The notes beneath the pieces were generated by a model. The model had not been told where the DNA came from, did not search any database, and saw only the letters and a list, made by a program, of their open reading frames with translations. A program made the translations under genes and the position numbers. Shown piece by piece: positions 32,662 to 41,701 of a stretch of DNA of 54,876 bases. The number at the start of each line of letters is the position of its first letter. Within the stretch, counting starts at the first letter, position 1. This DNA comes from Oscillospiraceae bacterium (lineage in GTDB: Bacteria; Bacillota; Clostridia; Oscillospirales; Oscillospiraceae): positions 1-54,876 of the forward strand of contig CACWIS010000009.1 in the NCBI GenBank assembly GCA_902761055.1, given 5' to 3'.

Positions 32662-35335
32662 TTCCTCCACCATACTTTCCGAGGTGCTTCTTTACCGTGT
32701 TGATGCCGATCTTCGGCACGTTCTTCACGACGCGGCCGAGCGTGTGGAAGTACTCCCGGTTGTCCGCGTCGTGGATCTTCTCCAGGCGGATCGCGTCGAA
32801 CTTGCACTTGGTCGTGCACACGCCGCAGCCGACGCACATGTATTCGTCCACGACCGCCGTGCCGCAGCCGAGACAGCGGGCGCATTCGGCCTTCATCTGT
32901 TCGGCGGTGAAGCCCGTGCGCAGGTCGTTGAAGCTGCTCCTGGCCTCCGCGCCGGACACGCGCGCGGGGCGCTGGCGCGGCGCGCTGTCGAAGCCGCCGG
33001 GCGTGATCTGCGCCGTCGCCCGGTCGAAGGGCCTGTAATCCCTGCGGTCGCGGCCGAGCGTCAGCGTCTGGCCCTCGTGCACGAAGCGGTGGATCGACAC
33101 CGCGGCCTCCTTGCCGGCGGCGATGGCGTCGATGACGAACTGCGGTCCGGTGACGGCGTCGCCGCCCGCGAACACGTCCTTCACCGCGGTCTGGCAGGTC
33201 ATGGGGTCGGCCTCGACGGTGCCCCTCGCGCCGAGGGGCAGCTCGATGCCGCCGAGATCGACCCGCTGGCCGGTCGCCGAGAGCACCGCCGTGACGGGCA
33301 CGGTCTCGTATTCTCCCGTCCCCTTCACGCTGCGGCGGCCCTTTCCGTCGTCCTCGCCGAGCGCCATCTTTTCGATCTTCAGGGACGCGGCGCGTCCCTC
33401 GCCGCCGATCTCGACCGGCGCGCAGAGGAAGCGGAACTTCACGCCCTCCTCCTTCGCCTCCGCGATCTCGTCGGCGTCGGCGGGCATCTCCTCCTCGCCG
33501 CGGCGATAGTAGACGGTGACCTCCGCGCCGAGGCGCACGGCCGCGCGCGCCACGTCCATCGCGACGTTGCCGCCGCCGATGACCGCGACCCGGTCTCCGA
33601 TCTCCGGGCGCTCGCCGCGGTTGATCTGCCGCAGGAACTCGACGCCCGTGTACACGCCGCCAAGCTCCTCGCCGGGGATGGAGAGCTTCGCGCCCTTCGA
33701 GGCGCCGACGGCGAGATAGAAGGCCTTGTAGCCTTCCCCGCGCATGCTCTCGAGCGTCACGTCCTTTCCGACCTCCACGCCGGTCCGGAAGCTCACGCCC
33801 AGCTCGCGCAGCACCTCGATCTCGGCGTTGATGACGTTCTTCTCCAGACGGAACGAGGGGATGCCGAGCGTGAGCATGCCGCCCAAAAGCTCTTCTTTTT
33901 CAAAAACCGTGACGGGGTATCCCTTGAGCGCGAGATAATACGCGCAGCTCAGACCCGCGGGGCCGGCGCCGATGACGGCGATCTTCTCGGGATAGGGTCT
34001 GCCGGTCTGGTTGACCATCTTCGGCACGGGCCGCGTCTCCGCGGAGAGCTCTCTTTCCGCGATAAAGCGCTTGATCTCGTCGATGGCGACCGGGGCGTCC
34101 ATCGCGGCGCGCGTACAGGCCTCCTCGCACTTCTTGTTGCAGATCCTGCCGCAGACGGCCGGGAAGGGGATCTCCTTCCTGATCAGCTCCAGCGCCTCGT
34201 CGAAGCGGCCCTCGGAGGCCAGCTTGATATAGCCCTGGACCGGGACGTGCGCGGGGCAGGCCGCCTTGCAGGGCGCGGTGCCCTCGGGCGTCACGTTCGT
34301 GCGGTCGATCCGGAAGTCGGGATCGTAGTGCCTGCTCGTCCACAGCGAGTTGCGCGGCGTCTCGGCGGGGCGGTCCTCCGCGGTCGGTCGGCTGCAGAGC
34401 TTCATGCCGAGCTTGACGGCGTTGAGCTGGCAGTTCTCCACGCACTGGCCGCAGCCCACGCACTTGTCCTTGTCCACCTTTGCGATGTAGTTGGAGCGGA
34501 TCGCGTCCGGCGCGCGGAAGTACGAGGCGATGCGCAGCGAGAAGCAGGAGCAGCTGCAGCAGTTGCAGATCGCCGTCGTATCCTCGAAGCCGGGCGTGAC
34601 GTTCAGCTCGTGCACGAGGCCGTTCTCTTCGGCGCGCTTGAGGATCTCATAGGCCTCCTCCTTGGAGATGAGGCGGTGCGCGCCGGTCTCGGAATAATTG
34701 ACGGCGTTGTCGTTGAGGTACATGCACATGTCCTCTTCGAGATGGCCGCAGCCCTCGCCCATGAGGCGGCGGGTCCGGCGGCAGGAGCAGGGACCGACCG
34801 AGACGGCCCAGGCGTCGTCGAGGAGCTTGGCGACCTCGTCGTAGCTCGCCTTGCGGCTGTCGTTTTCGATCGCGCTCTGCACGGGGACGACGCGCACGAG
34901 GTTCATGCCCGCGTCCAGGAAGGGCGCCAGCATGGACACGCGCGTGCGGGTGTACTCCTCGAAGCATTCTCCGAGCACGGGGTACTTTTCGCACTGCTCG
35001 CGGTTCGTGAGCACGCCCTCCATGATGCCGGGCACCCAGATCGGGTAGTACCAGCAGAGCTTGCCGTCCACCTTGCGGCTGCGGCAGACGCCGGCCACCT
35101 TCAGCTTGTTGAGCTGTTCGAGCGTGAAATCCACGTCCTTTTTGGCGCGGCGGGCGATCTCCTCCGCGGTGCGGTTGGCCTCCAGGCGCATATGCATCAT
35201 GATCTGAAACATATCGTCGTCGACGATGGGCTCCAGGATCTTGTACTCCGGGTCGTTGTAGGTGATGCCTGTGTAGGTCAGGCTCTCGAGACTGATTTTG
35301 GTCGCGAGCTTCAAGATATTCGGTCTGTGGGACAC
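32654..35335 (-). CDS. Multi-cluster Fe-S flavoprotein, glutamate-synthase-beta-like
   Basis: An 893-residue cytoplasmic redox protein. The N-terminal ~250 residues include a helix-turn-helix-like part and Cys clusters (CSCRR at ~183, ICNCCSCSC at 256-264). A 2x[4Fe-4S] ferredoxin motif starts at C292. A GltD-type N-domain with Cys at ~356-407 follows, then FAD (GAGPAG, 456-461) and NADP (GGGNVAMD, ~587) folds, and a final ferredoxin domain with C818/C821/C824 and C834-C844. The GTG start at 35335 has AAAGGAG 8 bp upstream. Domains suggest electron transfer between NAD(P)H and ferredoxin-like partners; the partner is unknown. Confidence 0.85.
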   Translation of the reverse strand: MSHRPNILKLATKISLESLTYTGITYNDPEYKILEPIVDDDMFQIMMHMRLEANRTAEEIARRAKKDVDFTLEQLNKLKVAGVCRSRKVDGKLCWYYPIWVPGIMEGVLTNREQCEKYPVLGECFEEYTRTRVSMLAPFLDAGMNLVRVVPVQSAIENDSRKASYDEVAKLLDDAWAVSVGPCSCRRTRRLMGEGCGHLEEDMCMYLNDNAVNYSETGAHRLISKEEAYEILKRAEENGLVHELNVTPGFEDTTAICNCCSCSCFSLRIASYFRAPDAIRSNYIAKVDKDKCVGCGQCVENCQLNAVKLGMKLCSRPTAEDRPAETPRNSLWTSRHYDPDFRIDRTNVTPEGTAPCKAACPAHVPVQGYIKLASEGRFDEALELIRKEIPFPAVCGRICNKKCEEACTRAAMDAPVAIDEIKRFIAERELSAETRPVPKMVNQTGRPYPEKIAVIGAGPAGLSCAYYLALKGYPVTVFEKEELLGGMLTLGIPSFRLEKNVINAEIEVLRELGVSFRTGVEVGKDVTLESMRGEGYKAFYLAVGASKGAKLSIPGEELGGVYTGVEFLRQINRGERPEIGDRVAVIGGGNVAMDVARAAVRLGAEVTVYYRRGEEEMPADADEIAEAKEEGVKFRFLCAPVEIGGEGRAASLKIEKMALGEDDGKGRRSVKGTGEYETVPVTAVLSATGQRVDLGGIELPLGARGTVEADPMTCQTAVKDVFAGGDAVTGPQFVIDAIAAGKEAAVSIHRFVHEGQTLTLGRDRRDYRPFDRATAQITPGGFDSAPRQRPARVSGAEARSSFNDLRTGFTAEQMKAECARCLGCGTAVVDEYMCVGCGVCTTKCKFDAIRLEKIHDADNREYFHTLGRVVKNVPKIGINTVKKHLGKYGGGNA

Positions 35336-35390
35336 CGTCGCCTCTCCTTTCCGTTTGTTCCCTGCATCGGTTGACTTTCCCTCTGCCCCG

Positions 35391-35420
35391 ATTGTAACAC
35401 AAGCGTCCGCGGCGCTACAA
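35391..35420 (-). promoter_or_regulatory. Probable sigma-A promoter of the redox operon
   Basis: On the - strand TTGTAG (35420-35415), 18-bp spacer, TACAAT (35396-35391), ~55 bp before the GTG start of the large flavoprotein. Confidence 0.6.
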
Positions 35421-35518
35421 ATGCTTTTTACCGTGCAATACAACGAAAAAAAGGCGGCCGAGTTGTTCATGTTGTCGTTTTGTAAAAATCTTCCTTCTCC
35501 CTTCTGCCGCAAACGAAA

Positions 35519-35557
35519 CGGCGCAGGCCCTCCGCATTCGGCGAAAGGCCTGCGCCG
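35519..35557 (-). terminator. Terminator of the 35.6 kb membrane-protein gene
   Basis: CGGCGCAGGCC / GGCCTGCGCCG, an 11-bp stem, followed on the - strand by GTTTCGTTT. The rest of 35336-35587 contains only the redox-operon promoter. Confidence 0.75.
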
Positions 35558-35587
35558 TATGATGATCCGGGAGAAGCGCGCCGCTCC

Positions 35588-36418
35588 TCACAGCAGCTCG
35601 AATCCGCCCTCGGCCTGCGCGGCGTCCGCGATCGGGTCGACCTTCTTGCGGCGCATGTTCGCGATCAGGATCCAGGTGTAGTCGATCAGCATCAGCGCGG
35701 CGGCGAGGAGCATGATCTGCATGCCCGTATAGCGCTCGTCGGCCAGGCACATGATGGCGAGAAAGGCGCCCATCATGCACAGGAACAGGCTGCTCCAGCC
35801 GTCGGGCGAGGAAAAGGCGAAGCCCGCGACGCGGAAGAAGGCCAGCAGCATCACGCAGCAGCCCACGACCTCGACCCCGTAGGCCCAGACCACCCCGTTG
35901 ATGGAATTGACCTTGTAGCAGGTGACGAGCCAGAAGGCAAAGAGCAGCATGGGCGCGGCGCTCGCCGCGCACACGAGCTTCATCCGCGGCTCGACCTCCT
36001 GGTTCGCCTCGCCGAGGATGATCGGGAAGGAGGCGCCGGAGAGCAGGCCCAGCAGGGCGAGCACCCGGTAAAAGCCCGCGTTCTTGTCGGTCTCGCACTT
36101 GACGAGCAGAAGGATCGCGCCGATGCACATCAGCGCGCCGAAGAACCAGCGGAGCGCGGAATAGACGAGCCCGTCGTTGCGCAGCGCCGAGGTGAAGGCC
36201 GAGGCGAAATAATAATGCTTCCTGCGGTAGACGCGCAGAAAACGGAAAAAGACGACCGCCGCGGCGATGCTGATGAGCGGCACCAGGAGGTTGAACACGC
36301 TCGCGTCCGGCAGCCCCTCGTCGTTGAAGGCGACCTGGAGCTGCAGCCAGCGCGTGAACACGCCGAAGGCGCCGCCGCCGACGACGTAACAGGTTTTTTC
36401 AAGAGCTTCTTTTTGCAT
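35588..36418 (-). CDS. Polytopic membrane protein of unknown function
   Basis: No family recognised. The 276-residue product has about eight hydrophobic segments, short loops, and a Lys/Arg cytoplasmic patch near residue 75 (RVYRRKHYYF). It has several membrane Cys and an acidic C-terminus. The ATG at 36418 is chosen; a TTG three codons earlier also exists. It is monocistronic, with its own terminator, and divergent from spoIID. A sporulation or envelope role is only a guess from the neighbour. Confidence 0.75.
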   Translation of the reverse strand: MQKEALEKTCYVVGGGAFGVFTRWLQLQVAFNDEGLPDASVFNLLVPLISIAAAVVFFRFLRVYRRKHYYFASAFTSALRNDGLVYSALRWFFGALMCIGAILLLVKCETDKNAGFYRVLALLGLLSGASFPIILGEANQEVEPRMKLVCAASAAPMLLFAFWLVTCYKVNSINGVVWAYGVEVVGCCVMLLAFFRVAGFAFSSPDGWSSLFLCMMGAFLAIMCLADERYTGMQIMLLAAALMLIDYTWILIANMRRKKVDPIADAAQAEGGFELL

Positions 36419-36502
36419 ATTTCCCAACCTGCTTTAATAGAATGATAACAGAGGTATTTTACCCTCTTTTTCTTCCCCAGTCAAGGAGGGGCGCAAATTC
36501 GG

Positions 36503-36520
36503 CCCGGCGGCGCCGCCGGG
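36503..36520. repeat. 18-bp perfect palindrome upstream of spoIID
   Basis: CCCGGCGGC/GCCGCCGGG with no loop lies 60 bp before the spoIID ATG, in a 160-bp region with no gene. It could be an operator or RNA hairpin; in GC-rich DNA it may also be chance. Confidence 0.35.
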
Positions 36521-36580
36521 TCTTCGCCCCGATCACGCAAAGCCCCGCCGCCCGGTCGCGGCAGGGGCGGAGAGGACGCC

Positions 36581-37615
36581 ATGAAGCACACGATCCTGTA
36601 CGCCTATTTCGCGCTGATGCTCGCCGTCGGTCTCCCCTTCCTCGCCAATCTCGGCGGGGACGGCGCGGCGGGCGGAGAGCGGGAGATCAATCCGACGCCT
36701 GCGGCCGCGGCGGACGAGGCTTCTCCCCCTCCCGCTCCGCGCGTCCCGGACGCCGCTGCGGCGTCTTTGCCCGCCGCGCCGGACGAGCTGCGCGTGCTGA
36801 TGCCGGACGGCTCGGTCGCCGTGATGGACATGCAGGAATACCTGCGCGGGGTCGTCGCCGCCGAGATGCCGGCCGACTTCCACCCCGAGGCCCTTAAGGC
36901 CCAGGCCGTGGCGGCGCGGAGCTACGCGCTTTACTGCGCGTCCTTCTCCAAGCACGGCGAGGCGCAGGTCTGTACCGACTACGCCTGCTGTCAGGCCTGG
37001 CAGAGCGAGGAGCGGCGCAAGGAAAAATGGGGAGAGAGCTTTGATGCGAACGATGCGAAAATATCCGCTGCCGTCGGCAGCACGAACGGAGAGTATCTTG
37101 CCGCCGGAGGGCGGCCGGCCTTTGCCGCATTTCATTCGTCCTCCGCCGGGGCGACCGAGAACAGCGCCGACGTGTGGAGCGCGGTGCCGTATCTCGTGAG
37201 CGTCCCCAGCCCCGAGACGGAGGAGGACGTGCCGAACTACGTCAGCACCGTCCGCTGCAGTCCTATCGATTTCCGTGATACGGTCCTCTCCGCGCACCCG
37301 GAAGCGGATTTTTCCGGGCCGGAGGAAGCTTGGGTAGGCGAACTGCGGCGCGACGGGAGCGGACGCGTCGCTTCGGCGCTCCTCGGCGGGGCGGAAGTGG
37401 GCGGGAAGGAGCTCCGGCAGCTCTTTTCCCTTCGCTCCACGGCCTTTGCGCTGGACTATGCCTCCGGCAGCTTCGTCTTCACCGTGACCGGCTTCGGCCA
37501 CGGCGTCGGGATGAGTCAGTACGGTGCGGATAAAATGGCGCGTCTGGGCGCGGATTACAGGGAGATCCTGGCACACTACTATCCCGGCACGCTGCTGGTC
37601 GGCGGCGCGGCATAA
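36581..37615 (+). CDS. spoIID: Stage II sporulation protein D (SpoIID/LytB)
   Basis: SpoIID is a peptidoglycan lytic transglycosylase needed for forespore engulfment. The 344-residue protein has an N-terminal membrane segment (~5-24), an Ala/Pro linker, and the catalytic block EYLRGVVAAEMPADF with E95, then EALKAQAVAARSYA. Further conserved parts are the HSSSAGATENSADVW region and GFGHGVGMSQYGA near the end. GAGAGG precedes the ATG. It may be sporulation-specific SpoIID or a close paralogue; SpoIIP and SpoIIM are not adjacent. Confidence 0.88.
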   Translation: MKHTILYAYFALMLAVGLPFLANLGGDGAAGGEREINPTPAAAADEASPPPAPRVPDAAAASLPAAPDELRVLMPDGSVAVMDMQEYLRGVVAAEMPADFHPEALKAQAVAARSYALYCASFSKHGEAQVCTDYACCQAWQSEERRKEKWGESFDANDAKISAAVGSTNGEYLAAGGRPAFAAFHSSSAGATENSADVWSAVPYLVSVPSPETEEDVPNYVSTVRCSPIDFRDTVLSAHPEADFSGPEEAWVGELRRDGSGRVASALLGGAEVGGKELRQLFSLRSTAFALDYASGSFVFTVTGFGHGVGMSQYGADKMARLGADYREILAHYYPGTLLVGGAA

Positions 37616-37634
37616 GGGCTTTTCACCGCCAGCG

Positions 37635-37666
37635 GGCTGCTGCACATCCTGTGCGGCAGCCTTTTT
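37635..37666 (+). terminator. Terminator after spoIID
   Basis: GGCTGCTGCACA / TGTGCGGCAGCC, a 12-bp stem with one G-U pair and a TCC loop, followed by TTTTT. Confidence 0.88.
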
Positions 37667-37957
37667 GCATATCCGCGGCCTCCCGGCGGGCAGCGCCGCG
37701 GCGCGCGGAGCGCGCCGCAAAACGCCGGGACGCCCCTTTCTCATGCGGATATCCTCCCGCCTGCCTTCCCCTTCCCGTTCCGGCGGCCGGACGCTGAAGC
37801 GGTCAAATAAAACAGATGCTTTTTTCTCCCGGCTGTGGTATGCTTGACAGAGAGCCGCGGATCGGTTCGTCAAAAGAAAAGGCGGCGAGCGCGGGCGCAG
37901 ATCGTCCGCGAGGCGCCGACCGCGATCTGATCCGCGTCTGCCCGGGAGGTGACGTCC
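37667..37957. other. Gene-free region with a two-tier hairpin
   Basis: No coding frame is convincing in the 342 bp between spoIID and the response regulator. At 37681-37730 an outer stem (TCCCGGCG / CGCCGGGA) encloses an inner stem (GCGGCGCG / CGCGCCGC). Further on is TATGCT (37839-37844), a possible -10 without a good -35, for the two-component operon. Confidence 0.5.
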
Positions 37958-38632
37958 ATGAGACTTCTGTATGCCGAAGACGAAAAATCCCTGGCCAGAG
38001 CCGTTTCGGCGATCCTGGTCAGGAACAACTATTCCGTCGACGTCGTCCATGACGGCCAGAGCGCGCTGGACTACCTCGAGACGGGCAACTACGACGGGGC
38101 GATCCTGGACGTGATGATGCCGAAGGCGGACGGCTTCGAGGTGCTGCGCCGGATGCGCGCGCGGGGCGACAGCACGCCCGTGCTGCTGCTCACCGCCAGG
38201 AGCGAGATCGACGACCGGGTCGCGGGTCTCGACAGCGGGGCCAACGACTACCTGACCAAGCCCTTCGACATGAAGGAGCTGCTGGCCCGCATCCGCGCCA
38301 TGACGCGCGTGCTCTCCGTCCAGCCGGACAAGACCCTTTCCTTCGGCGCCGTCACGCTCGACTGTGCCAGCTACGATCTGCGCGGCCCGGGCGGCAGCAC
38401 GAAGCTCGCGGGCAAAGAATTTCAGATGATGGAGATGCTGATGCGCGATCCCCGCAAGCTCGTCTCCACCGAGGCCTTCATGGACCGTATCTGGGGCTAT
38501 GACAGCGAAGCGGAGCTGAACATCGTCTGGGTGTATATCTCCACGCTGCGCAAGAAGCTCAAGGGGATCGAGGCGGACATCGAGATCAAGGCCCAGCGCG
38601 GCGTCGGCTACTACCTGGAGGTCCTGTCATGA
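37958..38632 (+). CDS. OmpR/PhoB-family response regulator
   Basis: A 224-residue DNA-binding response regulator. The receiver domain has the acidic pocket (AEDE, residues 6-9), the phospho-acceptor D51 in AILDVMMPKADG, T in LLLTAR and K in TKPFDMKELLARI. The winged-helix domain covers ~125-224 (VSTEAFMDRIWGYD, VYISTLRKKL, RGVGYYLE). ATG 37958 has GGGAGG 8 bp upstream. The gene overlaps its kinase gene by 4 bp. The neighbouring trio on the opposite strand is its likely regulon, by analogy with similar loci. Confidence 0.93.
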   Translation: MRLLYAEDEKSLARAVSAILVRNNYSVDVVHDGQSALDYLETGNYDGAILDVMMPKADGFEVLRRMRARGDSTPVLLLTARSEIDDRVAGLDSGANDYLTKPFDMKELLARIRAMTRVLSVQPDKTLSFGAVTLDCASYDLRGPGGSTKLAGKEFQMMEMLMRDPRKLVSTEAFMDRIWGYDSEAELNIVWVYISTLRKKLKGIEADIEIKAQRGVGYYLEVLS

Positions 38633-39909
38633 TCAAAAAACTGCGGAAAAAATTTCTCCTGGCGGCGATCCTTTCGGTCTTCCTCGTGCTGGCCGTTCTG
38701 ATCGGCGCGATCAACGCGCTCAACTACCGCAGCCTTGTTTCGGACGCCGACGACACGCTGCGGGTCCTTGCGGAGAACAAGGGCTCCTTCCCCCGGCAGA
38801 TGTTCCGGGAACAGGATCGCTCCGCGGAAATGCAGCCCCCGCCGGGGGCGGGCGGAAACGGCCCCTTCGGCGCGAGACGCGGCGGCAGCGGGGAGCTGGC
38901 CTACCAGACCCGGTATTTCACGGCGTGCTTTTCGGACGACGGCAGTCTCACCCGGATCAATCTGGACAACCTCGCGTCCTTGACGGAGGAGGCCGCCGCG
39001 TCTGTCGCGGAAACCGTCTATGCCGCGGGAAGCGCGAAGGGCTTTGCCGGCGAATACCGCTTCTGCCGCACGAGCTGCGACGGGGAGACCATGCTGCTCT
39101 TCCTCAATTGCGAGCGCGAGTTCGCGACCTTCCGGAGCTTCCTGTACGCCAGCGTCGGGATCTCCCTTGCCGGGACGCTCGCGGTCTTCCTTCTGCTGCT
39201 GCTGCTCTCCGGCCGTATCGTACGCCCGATCGCGGAGAGCTATGAAAAGCAGAAGCGCTTTATCACGGACGCCGGGCACGAGCTGAAAACGCCGATCACG
39301 ATCATCCGGGCCGACGCGGACGTGCTGAGCGCGGACCTGGACGAGGAAAACGAGTGGATCTCGGATATCCGCAGGCAGACGAACCGGCTCGCGGAGCTCA
39401 CCGAAGAGCTGATCTATCTGTCCAGGATGGAGGAGGAGAACGCCGCGCTGCAGATGCAGGAGCTCTCCCTCTCCGAGCTCGTCGACGAGACCGCGCGCTC
39501 CTTCCAGGCGCTCGCGCGCTCGAAGGGCAAGACCTTTTCCTCTTCCGTCGCGCCCGATCTGCACGTCAGCGGCGATGAAAAGGCGCTGGCGAAGCTGGTC
39601 TCCGTCCTGCTGGACAACGCCATGAAGTATTCCACGGAAGGCGGGACGGTGGAGCTCGGGCTCCGTGAGGTCGGCAGGAACGCCCGGCTCACCGTGAAGA
39701 ACAGCACGCCGCCCATGGAAAAGGGGAACGCGGAGCGCCTCTTCGAGCGTTTCACCAGAGAGGACCGTTCCCGCAGCTCGGAGTCCGGCGGCTTCGGTCT
39801 CGGCCTTGCGATCGCAAAGGCCGTGACGGAGGCGCACAGGGGCCGGATCCGTGCGGAGTCCGAGGACGGCGCGTCGCTGACCGTCACGGCGGAGCTGCCG
39901 CTCTGCTGA
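38629..39909 (+). CDS. Membrane sensor histidine kinase
   Basis: The 426-residue partner of the response regulator. Two transmembrane helices (~8-30 and ~172-194) flank an external sensing loop of ~140 residues with a Pro/Gly/Arg-rich stretch near 70-90. The HisKA motif is DAGHELKTPIT (H217). The ATPase domain has N box LLDNAMKYS and G box GGFGLGLAIAKA. The ligand is unknown. The ATG overlaps the regulator stop (ATGA). Confidence 0.92.
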   Translation: MIKKLRKKFLLAAILSVFLVLAVLIGAINALNYRSLVSDADDTLRVLAENKGSFPRQMFREQDRSAEMQPPPGAGGNGPFGARRGGSGELAYQTRYFTACFSDDGSLTRINLDNLASLTEEAAASVAETVYAAGSAKGFAGEYRFCRTSCDGETMLLFLNCEREFATFRSFLYASVGISLAGTLAVFLLLLLLSGRIVRPIAESYEKQKRFITDAGHELKTPITIIRADADVLSADLDEENEWISDIRRQTNRLAELTEELIYLSRMEEENAALQMQELSLSELVDETARSFQALARSKGKTFSSSVAPDLHVSGDEKALAKLVSVLLDNAMKYSTEGGTVELGLREVGRNARLTVKNSTPPMEKGNAERLFERFTREDRSRSSESGGFGLGLAIAKAVTEAHRGRIRAESEDGASLTVTAELPLC

Positions 39910-39981
39910 AAACAGGTATCCGGCGGAACGCCCCCGCGGGCTTTCGCCGCCGGACGCTTAAGATAACGATCCCCGAAGACA

Positions 39982-40020
39982 GAACAGGGACCCGGAGTCG
40001 ATCCGGGTCCCTGTTCGTTT
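39982..40020. terminator. Bidirectional terminator at 40 kb
   Basis: GAACAGGGACCCGG / CCGGGTCCCTGTTC, a 14-bp stem with an AGTCGAT loop and GTTTTA after it, between the convergent kinase and beta-helix lipoprotein genes. Confidence 0.9.
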
Positions 40021-40033
40021 TATGCCGTTGTCG

Positions 40034-41701
40034 TCAGAGGCCGTCCGCCGGAGCCGTCGGGGGTTCCGGAGCTCCCGCCGGGGGCTCCGCGCCGCCGAAG
40101 GGCCAGGCGATACTCTCTTGCCCGTCAGAGCCGCCCCGGCCGTCGGGCGTAGCTCCCGCCACGGCGTCGGGGAGGGTTGCGCCGTCCTGATCGCCGTGCA
40201 TGCCGCGGCCGCGGCCCTGCCCGTCGGGGCCGCCGCCGAAGCCGCCCTGGCCCCCGGGGCCTCCGCCGAAGCCTCCCTGATTGCCGGGGCCTCCTCCAAA
40301 GCCGCCCTGCCCGCCGGGGCCGCCGCCCATGAACTGGTTGGGGATCGTGCTGACCTGCTGACCGTTGACGTAAACCGTGCCGCCGGTGAAGGTCGCGGTC
40401 CCGTCATAGTCAAAGCTGGAATTGCCGTTGATGCTGACCGTGCCGCCGGTGATGATGACGTTCCCGTTGCAGTCGACGCCGTCGGTGTCGCCCGCGCCCA
40501 TCGTGATGTCGATCGTCCCGCCGGTGATCTCCACGGTCGGCGTGTACGCGGAGGACTTGCGCACCGCGTTGACGCCGTCGTCCGAGGCCGCGATCGTGAT
40601 GTCTCCGCCGCTGATCAGGATATAGGTGGCCTCGATCCCCTCATAGGCCGTGACGTTCAGCGTGCCGCCGGCGATCTCCGCCTTCTCGTTCGCGTGGACG
40701 CCGTCGTCCCGGCTCCGGAGCGTGAACGCGCCGTCGCGGATGAGGATCGAGCCGTTGGTGTGGATCGCGTCGTCAAGGGAGTCGATCGTATAGACGCCGC
40801 CGTTGATCGTGATCGAGACGCCCGTCTTGATACCCTTATAGGATTCCGAAGCGTCTCCGCTCCTCGCGCCGCTTCCGCCGCCGGAAGTGATGCTGATGTT
40901 GGCGTTTTCAGCCGTGAACACCGTCTCGGCCTGAATGCCGTCCTTGCCGGAGGTAATGGTAACTGTGGAATCCGCGACGGAGACAAAGCCCTTGTCCGCG
41001 TCCGTGCCGTTTTCCGAGCGGACGCCGTCGCTGCCCGCCGTAATGCTGACCGTCGCCTCCGAGAGTCTGACGGAGTCCTTGCCGCTTAAGCCGACGTTCT
41101 GTGCGTTCACGGTCAGATCCTTTGCCGTGATCACGAGATCGTCCTTGGAGACGACCGCGTGCTTGTAATTGCCGTTGATCGTCAGCTTGCCGGAGCCGTT
41201 GATCGTGAGATCGTCCCGGCTGAACACGGCCGCGTCCGGGGTGGTGTCGCCGTCGGTGAGCGCATAATCCGAGCCGTCGGAGATCGTGTTGACCGTGCCC
41301 TCCGCCGCGGTAAGAAAGACCTTGTCCGCGCTGCGGACGTAGATCGCGGGGCCGCTCCCATTGGTGATCGTCGCGTTCTCCAGCACGAGCTGGACCTTGT
41401 CCTCCTCGCCGGCCTCGATGACGATCATGCCCTCGTATTCCCCGGAGAGGATGTAGGTGCCGGCTTCGGTGATCGTCAGATCGCCGTCCGGGGAGAGCGT
41501 CACGGCTTCGGCGGCGTCGTACTCGCCCGAGGCGTCGCGCCTGGACACCGCGGTATCCGGATCGGAAGCCGACGGCGCGGTCTGCGTCGTCGAGGCTGCG
41601 GCGGAAACGCTTTCCCCGGCGCTTGCGGGGGCTGCCGCGCAGCCGGTCAGCAGAAAGAGCGCCAGCGCGCCGGCAAGTGTGATCTTCAAAGACTTCTTCA
41701 T
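40034..41701 (-). CDS. Cthe_2159-like beta-helix lipoprotein
   Basis: A 555-residue surface lipoprotein: signal with lipobox LLTGC, then a Ser/Thr/Ala linker. A right-handed beta-helix follows, built from turns such as GSGKLTINGNYKHAVVSKDD, SDDGVNAVRKS and GITGG-like steps with many Asp. It matches the carbohydrate-binding Cthe_2159 family, which binds calcium and acidic polysaccharide. The C-terminus (~450-500) is a run of GGFGGGPGGQG-type repeats, then a Pro/Gly/Ala tail. It is the last gene of a three-gene unit with DUF4956 and VTC proteins. Confidence 0.85.
   Translation of the reverse strand: MKKSLKITLAGALALFLLTGCAAAPASAGESVSAAASTTQTAPSASDPDTAVSRRDASGEYDAAEAVTLSPDGDLTITEAGTYILSGEYEGMIVIEAGEEDKVQLVLENATITNGSGPAIYVRSADKVFLTAAEGTVNTISDGSDYALTDGDTTPDAAVFSRDDLTINGSGKLTINGNYKHAVVSKDDLVITAKDLTVNAQNVGLSGKDSVRLSEATVSITAGSDGVRSENGTDADKGFVSVADSTVTITSGKDGIQAETVFTAENANISITSGGGSGARSGDASESYKGIKTGVSITINGGVYTIDSLDDAIHTNGSILIRDGAFTLRSRDDGVHANEKAEIAGGTLNVTAYEGIEATYILISGGDITIAASDDGVNAVRKSSAYTPTVEITGGTIDITMGAGDTDGVDCNGNVIITGGTVSINGNSSFDYDGTATFTGGTVYVNGQQVSTIPNQFMGGGPGGQGGFGGGPGNQGGFGGGPGGQGGFGGGPDGQGRGRGMHGDQDGATLPDAVAGATPDGRGGSDGQESIAWPFGGAEPPAGAPEPPTAPADGL
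40200..40335 (-). repeat. Tandem Gly-rich coding repeat
   Basis: Short imperfect direct repeats encode successive GGFGGGPG(G/N)QG units in the tail of the beta-helix lipoprotein. Such repeats can vary in copy number between strains. Confidence 0.7.

Noticed and set aside
32405-35374. Long antisense frame opposite the multi-cluster flavoprotein
   Set aside because: Same cause. No domain, no SD, and the sense strand carries ordered Cys and nucleotide-binding motifs.
37844-37849. TTGACA as a -35 box of the two-component operon
   Set aside because: No -10-like hexamer lies 16-18 bp downstream.
40200-40335. Possible CRISPR or minisatellite
   Set aside because: The repeats are short, in frame, adjacent without spacers, and encode GGFGGGPG units of the lipoprotein tail.
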